This document shows positions 8,549-16,721 of a stretch of DNA of 64,000 bases, in pieces (within the stretch, counting starts at the first letter, position 1; every line of letters starts with the position of its first letter). The position numbers and the translations under genes were made by a program. Source of the stretch: Nocardia aurantia (lineage in GTDB: Bacteria > Actinomycetota > Actinomycetes > Mycobacteriales > Mycobacteriaceae); assembly GCF_009604425.1 (NCBI RefSeq), contig NZ_WEGI01000003.1:124001-188000 (forward strand), given 5' to 3'. The notes beneath the pieces are model-generated. The model made no database searches. It was given only the letters and a program-made list of their open reading frames with translations, and was not told the DNA's origin.

Positions 8549-10012
8549 CTACCGCCCTCCGGACGTCGTATCGGCTGGTGCCCAGTGGTTCGCCGGGCGA
8601 TCCAGGCCCAGATGCGCGCGCAGCGTGGTGCCCTCGTAGTCGCGGCGGAACAGGCCGCGGCGCTGCAACTCCGGGATCACCGAGGCCACGAATGTCTCCA
8701 ATTGCTCGGTGAGATAAGCGGATTGGATGTTGAAACCGTCGGAGGCGCCCGCGTCGAACCAGGCCTGGATGTAGTCGGCGATGTCGACCGGATCGCCGAC
8801 CACGACATGGCCGCCGACGATGTGCGTGTAGAGCAGATCCAGGACGGTCAGCGGCCGGGTGCCGCCGACGGATCGGCCGGTGCGGGCCCGGGCGGCGGCG
8901 AGCAGCCCGCGGCCCGCCGGGTTCAGCCGATCGGCGGTCGCGGCGTCGATCGGATCCGCCGGCTCGGCGCCGGTGAGATCGACGCCCACGCGCTGCGACA
9001 GCGCGCCCAGGTTGCGCAATCCACGTCCCTGCGCCTCTCGTGGCGGCGGTGGTGAATCCGGCGACCACACGGCGGGATCCTGTCCGCCGAAACGGATGTC
9101 GTCGTCGAGGACGATCAGCGCGTTGAGCCGGTCGTAGCGGTCGCGGGCCTGCTGCCGGGTCGCCGCCACGATCGGGGTGAGGCCCGGCAGGATCGCGACA
9201 TCGGCCGGATTGCGGCCGAATTCGGCCGCGCGGCGGCGGATGTCGTCGGAGTACCGCTTGCCCTGCTCGATCGTGGCGGCCGCGGCGAACAACACGTCGG
9301 CGTCGCGCGCGCCCAGATCCCGTGAGCGGTCCGAGGTTCCGGCGTGCAGGATCACCGGATGCCCCTGCGGCGGCCGGGCGACGTTCAGCGGCCCGCGCAC
9401 CCGGAAGGTCCGGCCCTCGTGGTCCACCCGGTGGATCTTCTCGCCGTCGACGAATTCGCCGGTCTCCGGATTCCGGATGAACGCGTCGTCCTCCCAGCTG
9501 TCCCACAACCGGCGGACCAGGCCCACGAATTCGTCGGCGCGGTCGTACCGCGCGGTCGCGTCGCCGTGTTCGGTGCGGGTGTAATTGTCCGCGGCCCGCC
9601 CGTCGGCGCCGGTGACGATGTTCCAGGACGCGCGCCCGGCCGAGATGTGGTCCAGCGACGCCGTCAGCCGGGCGAGGTTGAACGGTTCGTAATAGGTGGG
9701 GTTGGCCGTCACCACGAGGCCGATCCGGGTGGTGAGCGTCGCGATGTATGCCGCGGCGGTGAACGGTTCGATCCGCGACAGCACCGAGGTGTTGGTGTAC
9801 TGGTATTCCGGCCCGGTGGCGAGGCGGTCGCCGAAGAAGAAGAAATCGAATTTGCCGCGCTCGGCCAGCTGTGCCAGTTCGGCGATGTAGCGGCCGTCGA
9901 AACCCCGGTCGTGCACGGCCTCGGGCAGCCGCCAGCCCGCCGGATGGGTGCCGTTCGACCAATACATGTACCCCAGGTGCAGGGTGCGATTCCGGCCGGA
10001 ATCCGTCGTCAT
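8549..10012 (-). CDS. LLM-class flavin-dependent monooxygenase, paralogue of the next gene
   Basis: Second NtaA/SnaA/DszA-type monooxygenase (487 aa). It aligns along its length with the neighbouring enzyme (LHLGYMYWSNGTHPAGWRLP; FDFFFFGDRLATGP; SRIEPFTAAAYIATLTTRIG; NPTYYEPFNLARLTASLDHI), with an insertion around residues 300-325 (SPDSPPPPREAQGRG). The two may act in sequence or on related substrates. The start has GAGGTGG upstream. The gene follows the aldo/keto reductase by 46 bases. Confidence 0.85.
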   Translation of the reverse strand: MTTDSGRNRTLHLGYMYWSNGTHPAGWRLPEAVHDRGFDGRYIAELAQLAERGKFDFFFFGDRLATGPEYQYTNTSVLSRIEPFTAAAYIATLTTRIGLVVTANPTYYEPFNLARLTASLDHISAGRASWNIVTGADGRAADNYTRTEHGDATARYDRADEFVGLVRRLWDSWEDDAFIRNPETGEFVDGEKIHRVDHEGRTFRVRGPLNVARPPQGHPVILHAGTSDRSRDLGARDADVLFAAAATIEQGKRYSDDIRRRAAEFGRNPADVAILPGLTPIVAATRQQARDRYDRLNALIVLDDDIRFGGQDPAVWSPDSPPPPREAQGRGLRNLGALSQRVGVDLTGAEPADPIDAATADRLNPAGRGLLAAARARTGRSVGGTRPLTVLDLLYTHIVGGHVVVGDPVDIADYIQAWFDAGASDGFNIQSAYLTEQLETFVASVIPELQRRGLFRRDYEGTTLRAHLGLDRPANHWAPADTTSGGR

Positions 10013-10058
10013 GTGTCCACCTCGCGAGAGAAGAGAAGAGTGCCGGTGCCGCGTGCCG

Positions 10059-11129
10059 TCAGGCCGGGACCGACCCGGTGACCTGGCCCGGCGCGCCGCT
10101 GAGATCGCCGGTGAACAGCGCGGACAGTTCGGCGAATTCCGCCGGGGACGGCCGCCATCGGGCCGCGCTCAGATTGTCGTCGAGCTGTTCGGGCCGGGTG
10201 ATCCCCGCGATCACGCTCGACACGGATTCGTGTGCCAGCAGCCATCCGAACGCGAGCGCGGTCGGCGTCACCCCGCGTTGGCGGGCGAATTCCGCGTAGC
10301 GGTCGAGCGCGTCCCACGGTGCGGCGTCGAGCAGATGCTTCTTCAGATTGGTGATCTTGGCATCGGCCGGTGCGGTATCCCGCCGGTATTTGCCCGTCAG
10401 CAATCCGTTCTGCAACGGGAAATAGGGAAAGAAACCGAGCCCGTACGCGGCCAGCGCGGGCAGCAATTCCGTGGCGGGCTCCCGCCACAGCAGGTTGTAT
10501 TCGTTCGTCGCCGAGACGAATCGGGTCAGGCCGTGGATCCGGGCCACGTATTCGGCGTCGGCGACCTGCCAGCCGGCGAAATTGGAACTGCCGATGTACC
10601 GGATCTTGCCCTCGCGCACCAGATCGTCGAGCACCGACAACGTCTCCTCGATCGGGGTGACCGGGTCGGGAGTGTGGATCTGGTACAGGTCGATCCAGTC
10701 CGTGCCGAGGCGGCGCAGCGACGATTCCACGGCCAGCCGCACATAGCGGCGCGAACCGCGGACGCCCCAGTCCGGCCCGTTGAGCCCGTCGAGCCCGATG
10801 CCGAACTTGGAACCGATAACGACGCGATCCCGGTTGCGCCCCAGCGCCTTTCCGAGCATGGTCTCGCTCTGGCCCGGCCGTTCACCGTAGACGTCGGCGA
10901 CGTCGAAATAGGTGATGCCCAGATCCAGGGCCCGGCCGACGATCGCGTCGACGGCGGTCTGGCTGTCGGCGATCATGCCCGTGCGGCCGAAGGTGCTGGC
11001 GCCGATGCCCACCTCGGACACCACCAGCCCCGACCGGCCGACCGCCCGAAAGCCCTCGGGGAGAGCGGTTCTCGCCGGTGGTGAAGTGACGGCGGTGGAC
11101 GGCGACGGGCTGAGCGCAGGTGCGGACAT
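10059..11129 (-). CDS. Aldo/keto reductase
   Basis: NADPH-dependent oxidoreductase of the AKR superfamily (356 aa). Seen are the family pattern GLVVSEVGIGASTFG, the catalytic-tetrad region FDVADVYGERPGQSETMLGK (Asp, Tyr), a Lys in RVVIGSKFG, DLYQIHTPDP (His), and the cofactor-binding C-terminus. It is the first gene of the leftward operon and may reduce an aldehyde or ketone released by the monooxygenases. A 265-base divergent promoter region separates it from the IclR regulator, which may control it. Confidence 0.85.
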   Translation of the reverse strand: MSAPALSPSPSTAVTSPPARTALPEGFRAVGRSGLVVSEVGIGASTFGRTGMIADSQTAVDAIVGRALDLGITYFDVADVYGERPGQSETMLGKALGRNRDRVVIGSKFGIGLDGLNGPDWGVRGSRRYVRLAVESSLRRLGTDWIDLYQIHTPDPVTPIEETLSVLDDLVREGKIRYIGSSNFAGWQVADAEYVARIHGLTRFVSATNEYNLLWREPATELLPALAAYGLGFFPYFPLQNGLLTGKYRRDTAPADAKITNLKKHLLDAAPWDALDRYAEFARQRGVTPTALAFGWLLAHESVSSVIAGITRPEQLDDNLSAARWRPSPAEFAELSALFTGDLSGAPGQVTGSVPA

Positions 11130-11229
11130 CGGCTTCTTTCACATCTGTGCCGGAACGAGCGGATCCGGACCCCGAGATTCGAGCAAGGCCGAGCGTAGGG
11201 ACGCAGAGATCCGGCAACAAGGGATGCTG

Positions 11230-11244
11230 TTCCGTTGATCGGAA
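11230..11244. promoter_or_regulatory. Inverted repeat, candidate IclR site
   Basis: TTCCG-TTGAT-CGGAA is an inverted repeat with five-base arms. It lies about 100 bases upstream of the aldo/keto reductase start and 150 bases upstream of the iclR start. A second repeat with the ATTCC/GGAAT core is nearer the regulator gene. That regulator binding occurs here is inferred from position and repeated half-site. Confidence 0.4.
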
Positions 11245-11335
11245 TAGTTGACATGTCCGAATTGCTGTGCCGTAGCACGGGCTGCCAGTCCAGCGGCACC
11301 TCATTGCCCGGTTCGCCGGTCTGTGTGAGGATGGA

Positions 11336-11352
11336 ATTCCGATAGGTGGAAT
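11336..11352. promoter_or_regulatory. Inverted repeat ATTCC-N7-GGAAT, candidate IclR site
   Basis: ATTCC and GGAAT arms separated by seven bases, 43 bases before the iclR start, share the TTCC/GGAA core with the repeat at 11230. It is probably a regulatory site for the divergent iclR and monooxygenase operon; no experimental or database support is available here. Confidence 0.35.
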
Positions 11353-11394
11353 ACATGCGGGCGCCGGGGTGGGTCCGGACGGAAGGGATCGCCG

Positions 11395-12156
11395 ATGACG
11401 GTGGACGGCTCCGCGTTGCAGACGGTGTCGCGGGCGCTCGGGGTGCTGCGCTGTTTCCAGGGCGATGCGGAACTCGGTGTCACCGAGATCGCCCGCGCGC
11501 AACAACTTCCGATGAGCACCACGCACCGGCTGCTGCGGACCCTGCTGGAATCCGGCTTCGTCGAACAGGTTTCCGGCAGCGGCCGCTACCGGCTCGGGGT
11601 CGCGCTCGCCGAGTACGGCCATCTGGCCTACCGCCGGCACCGCGTCTACCTGGCCGAGCCGCATCTCGAACAGCTCGCCGTCGAGACCGGCACGGCGGTG
11701 TCGATCGCCGTCCGGCACGGATCCGACGCCATCAACCTGGCCTTCACCCGGTGGCGGGAGACCCACGGCCACAACCTCTCCGAGGTCAGGTTCCCGCTGC
11801 ACGCCAGCGCGCTGGGTAAGGCCCTGCTGGCGTGGTCACCGGTGACCCGCGCGGAACTCGAAGCGCTGCCCTACGATCGCGGCACCGAGCGCACGCCGCG
11901 GCATGCCGCGGCGCTGTCCGCCGAACTCGATCTCGCCCGGCAGGCCGGGTACGCCATCAACGACGAGCAGACCGAATGGGGTTTCCGCATCATCGCCGTG
12001 CCGGTGTTCGGCCCGGACGGCCACGCGCGCTTCGCCATCGGCGTCCGAGGCACCACCCGGTTGATGATCCCGGAACGAATTCCCTTCCTCGCCAACCTGG
12101 CTCGCGTCACCGCCGCCACCATCAGCGCGGCGATGTTCCCCGAAGCGGAACACTGA
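11395..12156 (+). CDS. IclR family transcriptional regulator
   Basis: Regulator of 253 aa. The N-terminal winged helix (about residues 10-70: VSRALGVLRCFQGDAELGVT, then ARAQQLPMSTTHRLLRTLLE) is followed by the IclR effector-binding domain (GTAVSIAVRHG, LHASALGKALLAWSP, YAINDEQTEWGFRIIAVPVF). GGAAGGGATC precedes the start. It is divergent from the monooxygenase/ABC operon and is the obvious candidate controller, with an organic acid or the imported compound as possible ligand. Confidence 0.85.
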   Translation: MTVDGSALQTVSRALGVLRCFQGDAELGVTEIARAQQLPMSTTHRLLRTLLESGFVEQVSGSGRYRLGVALAEYGHLAYRRHRVYLAEPHLEQLAVETGTAVSIAVRHGSDAINLAFTRWRETHGHNLSEVRFPLHASALGKALLAWSPVTRAELEALPYDRGTERTPRHAAALSAELDLARQAGYAINDEQTEWGFRIIAVPVFGPDGHARFAIGVRGTTRLMIPERIPFLANLARVTAATISAAMFPEAEH

Positions 12157-12175
12157 CGACGGGCGCGCCGGCGGA

Positions 12176-12607
12176 TCAGTCCAGGACTCGGGAGAGCAGG
12201 GTGACGAGCGTATCGCGGTCGGCGCGCGGCAGGTCCCGGAGCAGATCGTCCTGCACCCGGCTCAGGGCCCGATCCAGCTCCGTCATCCGCCGCCGGCCCG
12301 CGGCGGTCAGCGTGATCAGGTTGCGGCGGCGGTCGGCCGGATCGGGTGCCCGCGCGACGTGGCCCTGCTCGGTGAGTTCGTTGAGCATGGTGTGCATATC
12401 GCTCTGGTCGATGCCGCACCGCTGGCCGATCCGCGCCTGACTGTCCGGGCCGAACTCGTCCAGGGCGGCGAGGATCGCGAAATGATAGGCGCGCCCACCG
12501 GCGGCGGCCATCGCCTCGCCGATGAGCCGATGCGCTCGCGCCGAGACCTTGCTGATCAGCCAGCTCGGCTTGCGGCGCAGCCGGTTCGGTGCCTCCTGCA
12601 TCTCCAT
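12176..12607 (-). CDS. MarR family transcriptional regulator
   Basis: Winged-helix regulator of 143 aa. It shows the MarR layout: YHFAILAALDEFGPDSQARI, then QRCGIDQSDMHTMLNELTEQ (recognition helix), and the wing VARAPDPADRRRNLITLTAAG with the conserved DxRR. The start (ATG at 12607, next ATG at 12601) was chosen because the reading frame loses MarR character upstream and a long palindromic promoter region follows. It is divergent from the HbpS-like gene, and two palindromes lie between the two starts. Confidence 0.85.
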   Translation of the reverse strand: MEMQEAPNRLRRKPSWLISKVSARAHRLIGEAMAAAGGRAYHFAILAALDEFGPDSQARIGQRCGIDQSDMHTMLNELTEQGHVARAPDPADRRRNLITLTAAGRRRMTELDRALSRVQDDLLRDLPRADRDTLVTLLSRVLD

Positions 12608-12622
12608 GCGCGCAGTGTAGCG

Positions 12623-12647
12623 AATCCCTTGGTTCGACCCAGGGATT
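12623..12647. promoter_or_regulatory. Imperfect palindrome, probable MarR operator 1
   Basis: Arms AATCCCTTGGT and ACCCAGGGATT are complementary except at one position and surround a TTCGA-type centre. The site is 16 bases upstream of the marR start and shares the half-site CCTTGGTTCG with the perfect palindrome just downstream, so both are probably bound by the same dimeric regulator. Confidence 0.55.
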
Positions 12648-12655
12648 CGGTTACT

Positions 12656-12685
12656 CTTGGTTCGTCCAACGTTGGACGAACCAAG
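12656..12685. promoter_or_regulatory. Perfect 30-bp palindrome, probable MarR operator 2
   Basis: The half CTTGGTTCGTCCAAC is followed immediately by its exact reverse complement, giving a 30-base perfect palindrome that ends 16 bases before the HbpS-like start codon. Its position between divergent marR and its neighbour is typical of a MarR operator blocking both promoters. Confidence 0.65.
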
Positions 12686-12701
12686 GAATGAGGAGGATGG
12701 G

Positions 12702-13136
12702 ATGACACTCGGCTGGGAAGAGGCGCGGGCGGTGAGCGCCGCGGTGCGCGCACATGCCGCCACGCTCGGCGCGCGGGTCACGGTGGCGATCGTCGACGCC
12801 GGTGGGCATGTGTGTGTACTCGACCGAATGGACGGCGCGCCACCGCTGTCGGCCCGGCTCGCGCCGGCCAAGGCCACCAGCGTCGCGCTGTTCCACCGCG
12901 ACGGCGGCGAGCTGATCCAGTTGCAGCAAGCGTGGCCCGCGCTGTTCGAGTCGCTGGACCGGGTGGCGGGGGCGCCGATCGTCGCCGGCGCCGGCGCGCG
13001 GCTGCTGCGGCGCGGCGACACCGTGGTCGGCGCCGTCGCGGTGAGCGGGGGCGCCCCGGCGCAGGACGACGAATGCGCCGCCGCCGGAACGGATCCGGCG
13101 GCCCGGGGACCCGCCGCGAGCCCGTTGCCGGGATAG
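12702..13136 (+). CDS. HbpS/GlcG-like heme-binding family protein
   Basis: Small alpha/beta protein of 144 aa of the GlcG/HbpS family (haem degrading/cobalamin-associated fold). Diagnostic stretches are VTVAIVDAGGHVCVLDRMDG, the helix APLSARLAPAKATSVALF-like region, and GAPIVAGAGARLLRRGDTVV with GAVAVSGG. An excellent AGGAGG site upstream sets the start at 12702. The C-terminal DECAAAGTDPAARG matches the usual QDDECAxAG ending. The MarR regulator is divergent and probably controls it. The role (haem or oxidative-stress sensing versus an enzyme accessory) cannot be told from sequence. Confidence 0.75.
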   Translation: MTLGWEEARAVSAAVRAHAATLGARVTVAIVDAGGHVCVLDRMDGAPPLSARLAPAKATSVALFHRDGGELIQLQQAWPALFESLDRVAGAPIVAGAGARLLRRGDTVVGAVAVSGGAPAQDDECAAAGTDPAARGPAASPLPG

Positions 13137-13266
13137 GTCCGCCGCCCGTCCGGCACCGCCGCCGCGTGGCCACCGGACGCCGGGCCGGGCGCGTGGTGGC
13201 GACGTGTCGGTGCCACAGTGGCCGGTTCGGCGCGATCACCGGCCCGTCTCGTCGTACGGTGAGGTG

Positions 13267-13860
13267 GTGTACTGGGATCCACGACCGACCGTCGCAGTCT
13301 CGGCCGGTCTGCCGGTGGCCGGCCTGGCCGGCATGCTGCTGGGACCGGCGGAGGATTATCTGCGGGGTCGGTGGGCGAATCGGGACTGGCGCAACGTACC
13401 CGGTCCCTTCTACGGCGCGATGACCGATTCCTGTTGGGTGGGAAGGCTTGTCGCGCCCGACCACATCGTGTACGAGGACGACAACGGCGGCGAGGTGGTG
13501 TTCCGCCAGCCGCGCGACGCCGCCGAGACCCAGATGGTGCTGACCGCGGCGTGGTCGGACCCCTTCCACGCCTACGCCTGCGACGGTGACGAGCACTGGA
13601 CGCTGGCATCGGTCCGGGACTGGTGGGCCGAGCGGAAACGCCTGCTGGAGTGGATCGACGACACCTGCCGGGTCTGGGCCGACAGCGGCCGCAAGGACGA
13701 GCAGCACAACACCCACGGGCTGCGGGCCTACCGGCGCTACGTGGCCGACGGGCTCGAAAGATCCTTGCGGGAGTACGGGTTCTGGCTGGAGGAGCATCGC
13801 CCGGCCGCGGCCGGCGAAGGGCTGCCGGACCTCGGCCGGCGCTCGCGGACGCGTGACTAA
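13267..13860 (+). CDS. Uncharacterised protein, 197 aa
   Basis: I do not recognise this family. It is a soluble protein rich in Trp, Asp and Arg, with a Gly-rich motif near the start (GLPVAGLAGMLLGPAEDYLR), then FYGAMTDSCWVGRLVAPDHI, YEDDNGGEVVFRQP and a charged helical C-terminus. The GTG at 13267 (reading MYWDPRPTVAV) has GGTGAGG upstream; in-frame starts at 13264 and 13204 are possible. It converges with the GNAT-like gene, sharing four bases at the stops. No regulatory or operon partner is evident. Confidence 0.6.
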   Translation: MYWDPRPTVAVSAGLPVAGLAGMLLGPAEDYLRGRWANRDWRNVPGPFYGAMTDSCWVGRLVAPDHIVYEDDNGGEVVFRQPRDAAETQMVLTAAWSDPFHAYACDGDEHWTLASVRDWWAERKRLLEWIDDTCRVWADSGRKDEQHNTHGLRAYRRYVADGLERSLREYGFWLEEHRPAAAGEGLPDLGRRSRTRD

Positions 13861-15224
13861 CGCAGCGGGACAACGGCTCCCGGCGAGCGCGGGAGGGCGG
13901 CTCGCAGGCGCCGGATGGTCGGATGTTCCCGTGGGGCGGCTATGCCGTACACGACGGCGAGCACGTCCTCGAGGTCGGCGAGGAGGTCGTCCGTCGTGAG
14001 CTCCGGTGGCGCGTACACGCGGCCGGTTGCCTTGTAGACCAGGCGGATCGGGATGTCGGGTGCGGGCTGGTGGTAGTCGATCGCCAGCTCGTGGCAGCCG
14101 ATGCGGCGGAAGGGCGCCGGATCGGCGCCGGGGGCGAGCTCGGCGTACCAGCCGTGGAGACGACGGCGGTGCGCCAGCAGTTCGGTCTCCATCCGGGCGA
14201 CGAGCGGGCGGAGCAGCCCGGCGTGGCGCAGGCGACCGGTCAGCGCGAGGTAGCCCGCGAAACCCGCTGCGGGCAGCGCGAAGAAGGAGGCCAGGCCGGT
14301 CGGCGCCGGATCGTCCCGGGTACGGCGCAGGGTCCACAGCCGGTGGCCCGGATCGGCGCGGGCCCGCCGGAACGCCGACTCCGCGACGGTCGCGGGTCCG
14401 GGTGGAAATACGCTGCGGTACAACGTCATCGCGGCGGCGAACTCGTCCTCGCCGGTGGCCGTACGGAGATCGAACGCGTCGTCGCGGCCGACGTAACGGT
14501 CCAGCGGGAGCAGGGGGACCGCGTCGGCCCGGGCGAGCGCGGTTGCCATGGCGCGGAATTCGGCGCAGTCGTCCGGCTCGTCGATGCGCATCGCCCAGCG
14601 CAGGTATTCGTGCACGGTGCTCACCACGACCGGCGCGGGGATCGCCGCCGACCAGTCCGTACGCAGCGGTTTGCCGATGAGGATCAGATTCGTGACCGGG
14701 TCCTGGTCCGGGGACAGCGCGGGCTGTACGTACGGGAAGTCCAGGCCGTGGTAGCCCCAGCGATGCCAGATCAGGGATCTGGTGACGGGATCGAGATTGT
14801 CGGTCTGGGCGGAGGTGGCCAGCGGGTCGTTCATCTCCGCGAGAATCGCGTCCAGGGGACGCCCGTGTGCGCGCCGGGCGTCCGCGTCGAGCAGGGATTC
14901 GGTGTGGGCGAGCAGCTTTCGCCCGGCGCCGCTGCCCCGGCAGGTCGGCGCGATCAGCAGGAATTCGATGACCCCGGTATTGGGCTCGGCGAGATAGTCG
15001 CTGATCGAAGCGGCCACCACCTCGCCGCCGGCCACGCCGAGCACGATGTGATAACTGTTGCGGCCGTACCAGCCCCGATGTTTGCGCCGCAGATAGCCGG
15101 CCATGTTCGCCAGCGACTCGCGCTCGTCCGGATCGGGAAACTCGGCGACGTACAGGGTGTCGTAGAAGGTGCGCAGCGTGGCGAGATCCGCGGCCTCGTC
15201 GGTGAGTTCCCGGAAGGTGATCAT
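13857..15224 (-). CDS. GNAT-like acetyltransferase with tandem domain, 455 aa
   Basis: The N-terminal half (residues 1-150) is a GNAT acetyltransferase: beta strand VIEFLLIAPTCRG followed by the acetyl-CoA pyrophosphate loop R96-G-S-G-A-G101. The C-terminal half (about 260-400) has a second GNAT-like pattern (GLASFFALPAAGFAGYLALT, then an amphipathic helix LLRPLVARMETELL) without an obvious RxxGxG loop, so it is probably non-catalytic. It is co-oriented with the upstream 350-aa unknown gene, with only three bases between them. The acceptor is unknown; the tandem layout resembles mycothiol-synthase-like tandem GNATs but I do not claim that function. Confidence 0.6.
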   Translation of the reverse strand: MITFRELTDEAADLATLRTFYDTLYVAEFPDPDERESLANMAGYLRRKHRGWYGRNSYHIVLGVAGGEVVAASISDYLAEPNTGVIEFLLIAPTCRGSGAGRKLLAHTESLLDADARRAHGRPLDAILAEMNDPLATSAQTDNLDPVTRSLIWHRWGYHGLDFPYVQPALSPDQDPVTNLILIGKPLRTDWSAAIPAPVVVSTVHEYLRWAMRIDEPDDCAEFRAMATALARADAVPLLPLDRYVGRDDAFDLRTATGEDEFAAAMTLYRSVFPPGPATVAESAFRRARADPGHRLWTLRRTRDDPAPTGLASFFALPAAGFAGYLALTGRLRHAGLLRPLVARMETELLAHRRRLHGWYAELAPGADPAPFRRIGCHELAIDYHQPAPDIPIRLVYKATGRVYAPPELTTDDLLADLEDVLAVVYGIAAPREHPTIRRLRAALPRSPGAVVPLR

Positions 15225-15227
15225 CGG

Positions 15228-16280
15228 CTACTGCATCCGGCCGATCGCGCCGAACAGCCGCTGGAACGATCCGGCGGTGAGGCTCGGCTGTTCCGGGATC
15301 AGCGGACTCGACTTCTGCAGCAGTTCCATCTCGCCGAACTCGCCACGCAGGAATTGTTCCTTGTGCTGCAGACTGTCGAGGTTGTAACGGATCGCATCGG
15401 GTTTGGTGAGATCCGTGTGCTCCCAGATCAGATAACAGTCGTTCAGCGTCGGCAGGGCGTCCGTGGCCGCCTGCTCTCTGGCCCACAGGCATTTCCACAG
15501 ATAGGCCGAATAGAAGTCCGGGACCTCGCGCACGTCGGCGATGTGATGATGGTCGGAGTCGAGCAGCAGGCAGTAGTTGAAGTCGTACGGCCAGCGTTCG
15601 GCGATCGCGGCGAGTTCCGGGTTGCGCTTGCGCAAATGGTTACGGTGGCAGAGCAATCCGGTGACCTGCACCGACAGGGCCGCGACCTTACGTTCCCGCA
15701 TCAGATCCCGGATGCCGGGGCGAATCGCGCGAGCGCGCTGGCCGAGCACCACGACCAATATCGAATTCGCCTCGTCGCCCTGGCCGAGCTGCCCCAGGAA
15801 GAACGATTCGTCGCCGGATCCGGCCTCGCTGGTGAAATCCCAGGACGGCGCCCATTCCTCGAACCCGGCATAGGTCCAGCGCTGAATATCGTTGCGCCCG
15901 ACGGGCGTATGTCCCGGACCGGACCGCTCCCACCAGCCGTAGCTGAGCAGCACGCTGGTACAGAACTCGCCCCGCACCTGCATCGGTATCGGTCGCCGCG
16001 GCACCCGTGCGGTGGCCAGCCGCTGCCGCAGTTGCCGGACCGAGAACTGGGGGAGGGAACGTGTGGAACCCCCGCTGGGGTCGGCCAGCGGATCGCCGAT
16101 GAATTCGGAGATGTGGAGGACCTTCTGGAGCAACAAGGTCAGCGGATCCGCGATCTCCGCTTTGAGGATTTCGGCGAGCAGGCCGGGGTGATAAGGGAAC
16201 TCGACGTCGACAACCACGCCGTGCAATCCGGCACCGAGGGAGATCTTCCACGGCGATCTACTGCTGTCCGAATTGCCCAT
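15228..16280 (-). CDS. Uncharacterised protein, 350 aa, paired with GNAT-like protein
   Basis: No family recognised. It is a soluble protein with no signal peptide or membrane helix. Notable stretches are GVVVDVEFPYHPGLLAEILK, SYGWWERSGPG, the hydrophobic strand ANSILVVVLGQRARAIRPGI, NYCLLLDSDHHHIADVREV (acidic/His-rich, possibly metal-binding) and a C-terminal DCYLIWEHTDLTKPDAIRYN. GGGGGCAG precedes the start. It is the first gene of a two-gene unit and its stop lies three bases from the GNAT gene start, so the two proteins probably work together, perhaps as substrate provider and acetyltransferase. That is inference. Confidence 0.55.
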   Translation of the reverse strand: MGNSDSSRSPWKISLGAGLHGVVVDVEFPYHPGLLAEILKAEIADPLTLLLQKVLHISEFIGDPLADPSGGSTRSLPQFSVRQLRQRLATARVPRRPIPMQVRGEFCTSVLLSYGWWERSGPGHTPVGRNDIQRWTYAGFEEWAPSWDFTSEAGSGDESFFLGQLGQGDEANSILVVVLGQRARAIRPGIRDLMRERKVAALSVQVTGLLCHRNHLRKRNPELAAIAERWPYDFNYCLLLDSDHHHIADVREVPDFYSAYLWKCLWAREQAATDALPTLNDCYLIWEHTDLTKPDAIRYNLDSLQHKEQFLRGEFGEMELLQKSSPLIPEQPSLTAGSFQRLFGAIGRMQ

Positions 16281-16721
16281 ATCTGCCCCCTGGTACGTGT
16301 GGCCGGAATCGCCTTCCCCCTCATCGGCGATTTACCGCGAATCGTTAGCCGCCTGGCCGCAATTCGTACGGGCGGGTGCGGAGTTTCCGCCGCGCCTTCA
16401 GCGATCCCCATGGACCGTACGCCGGGCCGCTACCGCGGTCGCTGTGGACGTGGCGGGCGGCTCGAGGCGGTGCGGGATGCGCACACCGGATCCGGATCGG
16501 CAGTGACTGCCGGAGGCGGCCACACCGGCGCGCCTGCTCCCCGGGGTGCTCACGGCGTGGCATGCCGAATCTCGCGGTCCGAAATACCCGGATTTTGCCG
16601 AGCGTTCGCCGTTCGCTGGCGCGAGTGACATGCCGTCGTGTTTGATATGCGACTAACTGATCAAGCGACCAGGTTGTCGCCGGCAGTGTGTTCGGACAGA
16701 CAGATCGGAAGAGCTCGACCC
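16281..16721. other. Intergenic region, divergent promoters, no gene supported
   Basis: A 441-base region between the divergent 350-aa unknown gene and the secreted-protein gene. Short open frames exist but none shows codon bias, ribosome site or family resemblance. It presumably holds both promoters. The last part contains AGATCGGAAGAGCTCG (16702-16717), which supplies the GGAAGAG ribosome site of the next gene. Confidence 0.5.

Noticed and set aside
4781..9055. Very long rightward open frame (1424 codons) across the ABC and monooxygenase genes
   Set aside because: It is antisense to five well-supported genes; its length is a by-product of their C/G-rich third codon positions, and the translation is Arg/Val/Gly-rich without family resemblance.
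13923..16628. 901-codon rightward frame opposite the GNAT-like and 350-aa genes
   Set aside because: Antisense shadow. The leftward genes have ribosome sites, a GNAT acetyl-CoA loop and typical composition; the rightward translation has none.
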